From the NCBI RefSeq assembly GCF_029626235.1, contig NZ_JARUBO010000005.1, forward strand, positions 4,808,001 through 4,872,000: a stretch of 64,000 nucleotides of DNA, read 5' to 3'. Shown here one piece after another: positions 20,901 to 25,408 of the stretch. A model generated the notes under the pieces. That model ran no database searches. It was not told where the DNA came from and saw only the letters and a program-made list of their open reading frames with translations. The first letter of the stretch is position 1. Each line of letters opens with the position of its first letter. Source of the DNA: Micromonospora sp. WMMD1120 (GTDB taxonomy: Bacteria > Actinomycetota > Actinomycetes > Mycobacteriales > Micromonosporaceae). Made by a program: the position numbers and the translations under genes.

Positions 20901-23900
20901 ACCGCGCTGCGTACCGTGCTGCCCGACGAGCACCGGCTGGACCGAACTGTCACAGCGGATGAGCAGGACCTCGCCGGCCGGGTGGCCATCGTGACCTTCC
21001 GCGAGTGGGACCAGGCCAACCCCATCCCGTACGAGAAGGAGTCCGCGGCCGGGGTGTTCCCCTTCCTGCCCGGACTGCCCGAGGTCGCCGCTCAGGCCGC
21101 ATACATGTACGCGCAGCTCAACAACCTGGGTCGCCGGTGGTTCGCGGAGCCGCTGAACTGGCCGCGTCCGATGTGGGGTCTGGGCATCGCCAGCCAGGTC
21201 GCCGGTCATCTCGCCGAGCTGACCGACGGCTACGGCTGGCTGATCGCGCTACCCGACGAGGGCGGGCACCACCAGGCCGTACGGGTGCAGATGCGCGCGT
21301 TCGACCCCACACAGATCCGGCCGCCCTCGAACGTCGAGATCGAGCACTACCAGCAGTTCAGCGCCGGGCACAAGTGGTCGCACGACACCGGCAGGAGCGC
21401 CGGATTCGGCATCTCCACCGGTCCGGTCTTCCCGCTCGGCGGCTCCGGCAAGGCCGACGACCCGACGGACCAGGTGGCTCCGTCCGACCCGTCCGGCCCG
21501 ACCCGCCGGCAGATCGGCGGCATCGGCAGCGGCGGTCCGCTGCCCGGTGGCGACACCGCGGGCGAGGGCGGTCTCGGTCGCCTCGCCGTCGGCCCGTCCG
21601 GTGGCTACCGGTGGTCCCGCGAGGACGGCATGTCCGACGAGTCCGGGTACATCGACATCACCCGGGCCACCTACGGTGGGCTCACCCAGCACCACCGCAG
21701 CAACCTCGTCTTCAAGATCACTGCGGAGCGGTGGGACGGTGAGCAGGGCGAGGTCACCCGGGCCGTCCGCTACCTGCGCGTCAACCTCGGCAAGGACTTC
21801 ATCACACCGGACCGCCTCGCGGCGGCCCTCGGACTGCCCGGCGCCAGCACCGTCACGCCGGCCAGCCCACCGGCCCGTCGCCCGGTCGACCCGGAGCCGG
21901 TCCGGGCCTGGTCGCACCCGGAACGGCTCGCCGCCCGCGCCGTGCTGCCCGCCGTCACCCGCGCGCTGTCGGTCTGGAAGCTGCTACCGCGCCGCGCCGA
22001 CCCGGTCGACCTGCCCCCCACGCTCCTGGTCCGCGCGCTCACCGCCCGGTTGCGGCCCGCAGCCCTGGACGGGCAGTCCGCCACCCTGACCGGCACGGGC
22101 CTGCGGGTCTGGCAGCCGGTCGTTACCGACGGGAAGATCCGGTTCCTACTCGTCCAGGTGACCGGCGACCTACAGGCGCCGACCGCGGACCTGCCCCGTG
22201 ACGACGTCGCCCTGACCGAACGCAGCGAGGCGGTGACGGCGCACTCGACCGATACCGCGCACTCGGGCATCCTGCACGTGGGCGGTCGGGCCCGGGCCCG
22301 TGGCGAGATCGCCTCGAAGGCAGACCTGGCCGGCGAGTTCCGGGCCGAGTGGCAGCACATCACCGGCGTGGGCAGCGGCCTGGCCGACGAGACCAAGGAC
22401 ATCATGCGGCTCGGCATCAAGCAGTCGCACGAGTTCACCCAGCCCATCACCTTCCGGGTCGACATCGGCCTCACCACCGAACTGCCGGAACTCCTCCGGT
22501 TCCTGACCACCACCGGCGCCAACCTCTACCGCGCACTGGAAGGGCTGGTGTTGCGGGACGCCGGCTGGTGGAGCCGCTGGTCGGCCGACGCGCCGGTGGT
22601 GGGCCGGGCCGCATGGTGGGAACGCACCACCACGATCACCGGCATCACCGGCGACGCGCGGCTCGTCGTTCCCGCGTACCTGACGATCGCGAACGCCCTC
22701 TCGGCCGCGACCGGGCCGGTGGACGGCAGTTGGGCGCCGGCCGGTCCGTCCCGGCCGGCGGCCGTGCCCGCGGTCCGGGTCGAGCGTGGGCCGCATCCGA
22801 CCCCGCCAGCCCTCAACGCGGCGGTGCTGGCCGATCCCACCTTCACCCCGCAGTCGGTGCGCCCGATCGCCCGTGCCGCCCACACCTGGGTCAAGCTGGT
22901 CACCGAACCGCTGCGGAGGTGGCCGAGCACGTTCGACGAGAACCATCCGCCGCGGATCGCCCGCAAGGACCACCTCAGCTCGCTGGAGCGCACTGTCGCC
23001 CACCACACCTCGGACCGGCAGCTCAACCGCCGGTTCGACGAACTGCTCGAACACCGCTACCAGGTCGGGAACACCGGCGTCCGGCTGGGTCTGGACCTCC
23101 GTGGCGCGTCGTTCAACGTGGACCTCGCCCCGGACGGCACGGTGCGGCCCCGCGGCTACACCCACAAGGGCCGCAACTACCGGCAGCGGGACACCAAACC
23201 CAGCTACGAGGTCTCCACGAGCACCAGCTCCTCGGTGGGCGGCGGAGTGACGCTGCGTGGCACGAGCGGCAACGTCCGCACCGGCCCGGGTGGCTCCGGG
23301 TACGGCGGCTTCGGCGCCGGCCGGGGGTACGAGGGCGAAACCAGCAACGTGGGCGAACGCAACAGCGAACGGCGGGCCCAGTACCACCTCATGCGCTACG
23401 ACGCGACCCTGGTGATCTATCCGCCAGGAGATCCGGGCTACCGGCTGCTGATCGACCGGGACGGAGGGCTGTTCGCGGTGACAACCGTGCGACCGGACAC
23501 CACCTACCAGCCGCCGGCCCGGTTCGCGCCGACAGTCGTCGACCCCGTGCAGGGCATGGAGATGGGTAGCCGCATCGACCCCGGGCCGTCCGGCCGGCCG
23601 AGCACGTCAGCCCAGGCGGCCCCGCCGATCGTACCGGTGCAGGCCGCCCCGCCGAGCGCACCGGTCCCGGCCACCCCAACCAGCAGGCTGGACGAGTCGG
23701 CTTTCCGGCGGACGGTCGACGAGGTGGCCGAGGCTGGGCAGGCGGCGTCGGTGCGCGCCGGTCTGTTGTCTCTGGCGGAGTGTCTGGCATTGGCAGAGCG
23801 GATGGTCACCCGGCTCTATCCGGCCGCCACGCCGGCGTTGCACGCGCTGCGCCCGCGTCACACACAGGAGGCGGAGACGGCCCGGTCCTGGCTGACCGGG

Positions 23901-25016
23901 CAGACCGACTGGACGCCGGTGACCGACTGGGACACGGTCGAGGCCGACCTGCGCGACCGCCCCGGCGCGACCGCCGTCGTGCTGGTGCACCGACCGAACC
24001 AGACGGTGCACCACATGTTCCTCGCGCACACCCTCGCCGACGGGCGGGTGCTGTGGGCCGACCCCGGCCGGGCACCCGGCGAACGGGTCTTCGCGCACCC
24101 GGAGCCCTTCACCGACTCCCGGCTGGAATCGCCCGTCGCCGCGCGTACCCTCGTGATCGGCCCCGACGCCACCGTCGCGCCCGGCCGGGCCGCTCCGGAA
24201 TCCTCCTCGACCGCTCGTGCGGTGGTGGACGCGCCGCTCGGCCACGACGTACGCGGCAGCGTTTCTCCCCGGGCGACCTGGCGTTCGGAGCTGCCGACCG
24301 CCGGGCCGGTGGTCGACCTCGAGGCGGTACGGGCCACCCTGCACGACCGGGCAGCGGCCGGCGACGACCCGATCCCGTACCGGATCGCAGACGTCCTGCC
24401 CGGCCCCGATGCGCCCGGCCTCACGCTGACCCTGGGTACGGCCGCACCGGTGGACCTCGCCGGGCTCACCCCACGGCTGGCCAACCCGGGGGCGGTGACC
24501 GCCGCCCCGGACGACAACGGTGTGACATTGCGCCTGTCCGACACCCGCGACACCTGGACGGACCTGCGGGCCGTGGCCCGGCACCTGCGGGCGTCCGGCG
24601 AGCGGACCGTCTCCGCCACTGTCGAGGCGGCGCTCGGGCCGGGCGACCACGGCGCGCTCGCCGGGCTGGTCTCCGCCTACCGGTCGGCGCTCGCACGGAT
24701 GGTCGGCAGCACCGCGACGACCGCCGACGCGCTGCGCGCCTCGGTGGCCCGGACGAGCCTCAACCTCGGCGTCCTGCAGGCCCAGATCCGGCTGGTGCAC
24801 GCGCTGCGCGGCGCCGGCGCGGCCGCCGCGCCGGCCTGGGTCGGCAACCACCACTACTGGTGGCACGACGACGAGCCGGCCGACGTGTCGGGGGAGGCCC
24901 GACGCCTGCTGGAGATCATCGCGGCGGTGCTGCCCGACCACGCCGATCTGGCCGCCCTCGCCTTGCTCGCCGACGGCGTGAACCCGGGCGACACCGTCCT
25001 CGTTGGAGAGTCATGA
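8967..25016 (+). CDS. Giant (5,349-residue) multidomain type VII effector-like protein with four papain-like modules
   Basis: One uninterrupted frame from ATG 8967 (GGAGG upstream). Regions by residue: 1-110 helical WXG100-like; 113-180 strongly hydrophobic; 315-865 Ser/Ala/Thr/Pro low complexity. Residues 960-1115 form a papain-like deamidase/protease module (Cys998, His1073, Asp1088; LLNCVFA, AHAVNVV, FFLDGQ). Residues 1510-2740 are helical repeats. Module 2 has Cys2827, His2912 and Asp2931. Module 3 has Asp3049 and Arg3122 in place of Cys and His. Residues 3310-4870 are beta-rich Gly/Ser/Trp repeats. Module 4 has Cys4939, His5015/5016 and Asp5032. The helical end (5090-5349) has no recognised nuclease or other toxin motif. 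Similar giants in actinobacteria are annotated as polymorphic toxins or as lonely-Cys proteins. Export by the neighbouring EccB/C/D system is inferred. The next gene overlaps it by 4 bp. Confidence 0.8.
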   Translation: MAEDSGPGVVDLPPDLQRLLKVVVGMEWPEGNEAMLRSMHRMWSDHGDVLRALRDDMPGLARSLGDAMTGSAATTYTDLVRSDLPAVLDALASVTDELAKTSMNAAADIQKTKVTIIVQLVVLAASIAWLLATLFGALFIPIVVATARGILYAILRTLITELAAEVVIGFGVDLATQLAQIARGLRIGGLDTQSLLVSGVGSVIGGVAAGAGRLVAGEAARHLANRWTSTTQSITSDGMRQITDIQFKGAYAAISATAQGAGGAIADAGTGAIFGQGFNWGSVTAATIGGASEGGPSTGGRSGGVGEVGVPSVDGLPSYAEAVGDSDAKPGDQVGEKSDADVTEKPGASGSDTSADVAAGSDSAATTDAARSSSDEAQSVAASGSGPVGTSTTGPAVAPVASARAGGASPTTTVPTAASTGPSSAASTSTPASAASSSSQAPSAGSSAPGSASAPSASGSASAPSASSASGAASTAASSASGGSSGASPEAAASTGPSTGAAQAAAAGGGSATVPTSGTTTGGSPVATVGGANAGQGGGAPSTGGAPSTGGASSSASSSASSTPAGTPAAAGGSASAAGPATSAPTPTSASGNPAAATSTASGSAATSSSATSPSAPSAATSTSVSSATSPSATAPSSTVAPGTPVTASTATANPASATAQSSGTAVPSSTPATTSTPPVAPPSTSTAASPSTVSSPSTSAVGSSSAASPAPAATSTPAPTASPPTTSAPAPTASATTTATPSAAATPSAAATPSATATPSATATPSATATPSTAAPAPTSTPAPTATPTPTSTPTSTPTSTPAPTTTPTPAPTTTPTPAPTTTPTPTTTPTPTTTPTPTTTPTPTPTTTPTPTPAATPSAGVGDVTGKPVPVVSAGDAATAHRQHAPTATTGLTVTPHVSGPVPATPARDSGGDVGGVVFAYPPPRPARPRTDATSTPSPVPDESSGTAPTAADVAGAVPVDRSGWVPVGDPLTVEQMRARFPYLDRANPERALLNCVFAAIVTDLLVRFGGRDRFEAPASVATEVGVLSFYAGRPVQEADGYQAVIDAMRASPPGSRGVLVVNDAAGSLAHAVNVVRDEHGVFFLDGQTNAPATVPPVPSRVRFVATTADVPAPAVSTAPTSAADADLAGSDHAALFGLQPLGDRPRDLVQAVHAATGRDQEPGPVAQRWGTTDPGRLAEGLRLRLVVVGEDGALRAYGDPGRPEAFLARSGGGYLALTPTAGREPELPGDRDVEEIGRPRGLTGRDGGEPVRAVASELLDAHDGGLGRYRWTLDGHQVNLSALLTLPSVHRHLPRLLGGGGLVLRSDRAGPRAHRFELRLTGRRASGYDLVVDHLASRVDVTVTLHRVGSTTREWQRIVTLTEQFQRTVPLLPLPPSGMPEPTGVPFPVTPDQLRTGAVTVGATRTPSGEPRARAFTDAVPLGFVQIGDHYRLVVRAVRVDAPVELLLDVTAVADLRGHFVGPGLDGLVPYEGPPGYAGPSRTLGPTPEGVGDANWAALRDDPAVDVDRPRWDALTTLAPDVPTARLLSWVRAIGHAPDDVAALADRIGVAPRSLLTLAVDIGVDPQALTVFASRLGRLDEVTVPELRGSLDPYGRITDDDVVAIADIAGRLGLAADALPPLLDFVAYGVPFDLLTALPDTLLAAAVAVAWLRHDIDTLPDRAAEALGLDDRDQVEDLAMALGVLPGHLAVIAPEVRDAVLPDLDVPGSSSAPAAGRAEAVRENLRRSGYLPHDNPAGLTRQLTLAGRLGFHPGQLSFLLPSPHVVLLAHEFLVDVPLQRVELTLRLLAEDLTRPSEALLSGLPRTEFSDAELTEWVDSLTSTDTVAEEFRATARALLNRPWGDLRGATALGYRAGSPELNRFLDVVQVAVASGRMPVDLLRIAHRLNLSPDTVLVAARVIGTDPRYLHPFTAPLLRSELPASDPDHQNVLDVAATLRTYAARRSPLHDEALRVPWMFRQTARGVLGAWGAVVTPAVLTTALAQLGRAEVPESHTDVLHNRGRQLSEATQRFDNDLPADRIGALGDLGGLLGRWMAGLRQITGMHRAVEAAAPGSRNPLRNAVVARDRLERAIIQLLNAQARPTPELRAAWADRDQAVRNLTLEPHARLSRTLPGLLLAVLTADARYARLLSAAVAANLRQRPELREADGTPHPAVAELAGAVESVGRTFEAILQDQPFFQRPDDLSALELDERLANALADAHGSAVQGQRSGEAWLGTYWAGRFADPRFDASTFALDHQARPWLDHGAVLALARAAGQPPWTVHRLVADELERTPVELLDPANRHGVPLGRLLEYAARWYLDPAVFGFLDRAALADDDRHAEYAAQLEDHLNDRDSAVTAFVLARATQGRFAGPPADTLLFDSPTAVALSMGLPRAWGTGDPVPREALVEFDELEVSLIALMDVQEPSIVLAAELGVPAMWVALVGTRVGRVPLDLAAHAARLGVADPLLLFALVAELGVDPAVFTSADGLAALNDPAPAEDRYAPVRALLTDPATGPPLAVAWARPGARVDPVPGGDRPTRPLPESLWQIYRTTGRVPTDIIRLAASAYLHPAVLADVAADLGMDPRTVSVLAQSLPDAPQPDAAPTAPPAPRVDRAARVRDVAVEWADRLQRRWSITADEIFSLFHFLRGEGHTLTVLDNGSTAQVTDLLTQWRAELAARQGRSAMTTPANSLDLDEVINSADAPGIRPTEIEDPPGLLELLRAIPGVEVTDFADSAQADAAAQWGAAGGRTDPADDSSDSDGDSTVDALTPARRSPAEPGAIGDPEGTGRPRLSAGELVGRALPGLGRAGGRDPGRLRQWVAAVEPDRPGAEVTLGEIDCVVRAYAAFVALHGRSANVVDNRVVAAPESMTVRDLQELLDGSLRPLEDWSALVDGLRATPGAMALIHLPANDLVLAPDAGPDRGHVFWLWSDVRDGTPALRVIDTQRAGLLADEAFTGPPNTRWEQALTGHGVRALLLDADGRPQTQPTPDTVEMNALALASRSPAEPGVLGLLETRHGTGSDAVAAALTLPGRHTGRDPDRLRDWVRTVEAQRPQMVLQHDVARAYGAFVAMHGRAANVVDSRRSPDVARLTLPELQQLLGGTVRPLTNVPGMLTALRNAPGAMALVHVPDRDRVFWLWSDDTGDAPVLRVVDPTHAGLLGRPAPSVLREMLRTPDVTVLALDPDGRSIGERPTETLPSPVATRGATVPWYLQDGALGQFTVLAAGRPASARVGSAAQIARSLVASLPVLPGVPAVDAGAIRAEVRREITRALEAPERGTGPADAAYEQYLEHWDERLTGGIHLSAGDHLVWILPVPRAPRPAPPAPEQDAKVYKVSFGSTSRGWTTDSERPSGGVSSWDTALGGISRHLTRVIFQLPDITFGSHREHGSSEGRKVLAGRQMFVTDSTPFQAGLAFKVYIDGRLWATTATRPASDDLLLIQFPTPYTDPANGQYRPARAAASTDGSPPRTSYADRVFNALATEQLIASWHRALRESLGAAAAADFARQGVAQLLNERTALNRDRRLLNGSDRATGLHHGSTTMSLHLMLQPMSLQHLGDTPDVAVRDDLGVIAEAGTSTDGSRHVALAGEVASYGISHIARALPKTGEKLPKDNRWQGTVSGELGGSVGRDAGVELGESVLNHTVFKRTDAQTRYRQQFEAVLVTQLSSGEVRPVVLLGMPGEVGVWQEQRGAYEQALLGAPMDGPIVAVPPAARRIGRRVDEEEIRNRLGPRAVEVLTGGRVVDPKTRRLMPTVETPQMRGRFPATPVPGEPLALATRRGLGPSAPLSLPGAEVVLDTATEGLLALSHRDELPVDVIEDLEIHIGRDAMEADPSRFQTGDPFQVIIDGVPYDVLVLAYVEELRDTSAYSMDVNLRALQGSSVEGSVGTSSGVGGGFGGGLLVPLPLQEWKLQLGRAELQGEWEWSQSDAYDGAVKHYRRTETTGDVTEYRYRTIYEVVLRRAVTWDHAAGPRVTYLIGDEPTEPDEPDVTALRTVLPDEHRLDRTVTADEQDLAGRVAIVTFREWDQANPIPYEKESAAGVFPFLPGLPEVAAQAAYMYAQLNNLGRRWFAEPLNWPRPMWGLGIASQVAGHLAELTDGYGWLIALPDEGGHHQAVRVQMRAFDPTQIRPPSNVEIEHYQQFSAGHKWSHDTGRSAGFGISTGPVFPLGGSGKADDPTDQVAPSDPSGPTRRQIGGIGSGGPLPGGDTAGEGGLGRLAVGPSGGYRWSREDGMSDESGYIDITRATYGGLTQHHRSNLVFKITAERWDGEQGEVTRAVRYLRVNLGKDFITPDRLAAALGLPGASTVTPASPPARRPVDPEPVRAWSHPERLAARAVLPAVTRALSVWKLLPRRADPVDLPPTLLVRALTARLRPAALDGQSATLTGTGLRVWQPVVTDGKIRFLLVQVTGDLQAPTADLPRDDVALTERSEAVTAHSTDTAHSGILHVGGRARARGEIASKADLAGEFRAEWQHITGVGSGLADETKDIMRLGIKQSHEFTQPITFRVDIGLTTELPELLRFLTTTGANLYRALEGLVLRDAGWWSRWSADAPVVGRAAWWERTTTITGITGDARLVVPAYLTIANALSAATGPVDGSWAPAGPSRPAAVPAVRVERGPHPTPPALNAAVLADPTFTPQSVRPIARAAHTWVKLVTEPLRRWPSTFDENHPPRIARKDHLSSLERTVAHHTSDRQLNRRFDELLEHRYQVGNTGVRLGLDLRGASFNVDLAPDGTVRPRGYTHKGRNYRQRDTKPSYEVSTSTSSSVGGGVTLRGTSGNVRTGPGGSGYGGFGAGRGYEGETSNVGERNSERRAQYHLMRYDATLVIYPPGDPGYRLLIDRDGGLFAVTTVRPDTTYQPPARFAPTVVDPVQGMEMGSRIDPGPSGRPSTSAQAAPPIVPVQAAPPSAPVPATPTSRLDESAFRRTVDEVAEAGQAASVRAGLLSLAECLALAERMVTRLYPAATPALHALRPRHTQEAETARSWLTGQTDWTPVTDWDTVEADLRDRPGATAVVLVHRPNQTVHHMFLAHTLADGRVLWADPGRAPGERVFAHPEPFTDSRLESPVAARTLVIGPDATVAPGRAAPESSSTARAVVDAPLGHDVRGSVSPRATWRSELPTAGPVVDLEAVRATLHDRAAAGDDPIPYRIADVLPGPDAPGLTLTLGTAAPVDLAGLTPRLANPGAVTAAPDDNGVTLRLSDTRDTWTDLRAVARHLRASGERTVSATVEAALGPGDHGALAGLVSAYRSALARMVGSTATTADALRASVARTSLNLGVLQAQIRLVHALRGAGAAAAPAWVGNHHYWWHDDEPADVSGEARRLLEIIAAVLPDHADLAALALLADGVNPGDTVLVGES
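11184..11273 (+). repeat. Five tandem 18-bp units encoding Ala-Thr-Pro-Ser repeats
   Basis: The 18-base unit GCGACTCCGTCCGCCRCG occurs five times in direct succession, each coding ATPSA(A/T). It lies in the low-complexity linker of the giant protein. Near-identity of the copies at silent positions suggests recent slippage expansion. Confidence 0.8.
11371..11530 (+). repeat. Thr-Pro tandem repeat tract (24-bp then 18-bp units)
   Basis: Three near-identical 24-base units (CCCCGGCACCGACAACAACG plus CCAA) are followed by three 18-base units (CCCCGACGACAACGCCAA). They code alternating Thr and Pro (TPAPTTTPTP, then TPTTTP). The tract is in frame and forms a stiff, potentially glycosylatable linker just before the first papain-like module. 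Confidence 0.8.
17245..18480 (+). repeat. Internal duplication of a papain-like module in the giant gene
   Basis: Nucleotides about 17245-17890 and 17930-18480 encode two related ~200-residue segments. Both begin with RSPAEPG, have RDPxRLRxWV, then AYxAFVAxHGRxANVVD and VFWLWSD, and end with VIDTQRAGLL or VVDPTHAGLL. The second copy has lost the Cys and His of the presumed triad. This looks like a tandem domain duplication followed by decay of one copy. Confidence 0.8.
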
Positions 25017-25396
25017 CCATCCGCATGATCTGGGCCGGTGGCCGTCAGGACGTGTCGGCGGAGCATCCGGAGGACCTACTCGCCGAACTGATTCCCGGGT
25101 ACACCGGGCTGCCGCCGCAGCACCGCCGTACGGCCCGGATCCGGCATGCGGAAGGGTCACTCACCCGGATCCGGCAACGGCTGGCCGCCGCGTTCGCGCC
25201 GCACGGCACCGCGCCGACGGTCCTCGTCGACGCGCGGCACCCGGGCGACCCCGCCTCGTCGGTGCTGTGGTTGTGCACCGACGACGACGAACGTTACCTG
25301 CGCTCCCTGGCCGCCGTCGGCGACATCTTCCTGACCCTGGGCGTAGCGGACGTCCCCGACCCCGTGGTGTCCCGTCCGGCCGCCGCCATCCGCTGA
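25013..25396 (+). CDS. Small protein coupled to the giant gene; candidate immunity protein or chaperone
   Basis: 127 residues, starting at ATG 25013 and overlapping the stop of the giant gene by 4 bp (ATGA), so the two are translationally coupled. It is soluble, mixed alpha/beta, with no signal peptide. A central segment PTVLVDARHPGDPASSVLWL is followed by an acidic DDDERYL helix. I do not recognise a family. A small gene immediately downstream of a polymorphic toxin gene is the classical position of an immunity gene, but a dedicated chaperone or an unrelated partner fits equally well. Function is inferred from position only. Confidence 0.65.
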   Translation: MTIRMIWAGGRQDVSAEHPEDLLAELIPGYTGLPPQHRRTARIRHAEGSLTRIRQRLAAAFAPHGTAPTVLVDARHPGDPASSVLWLCTDDDERYLRSLAAVGDIFLTLGVADVPDPVVSRPAAAIR

Positions 25397-25408
25397 GAGG
25401 GACGGGAC

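Noticed and set aside
24100..25016. Recognisable nuclease or NAD-glycohydrolase toxin domain at the C-terminus of the giant protein
   Set aside because: No catalytic motif for known C-terminal toxin families was seen after the fourth papain-like module; only a helical, WVGNHHYWWHDDE-containing tail.
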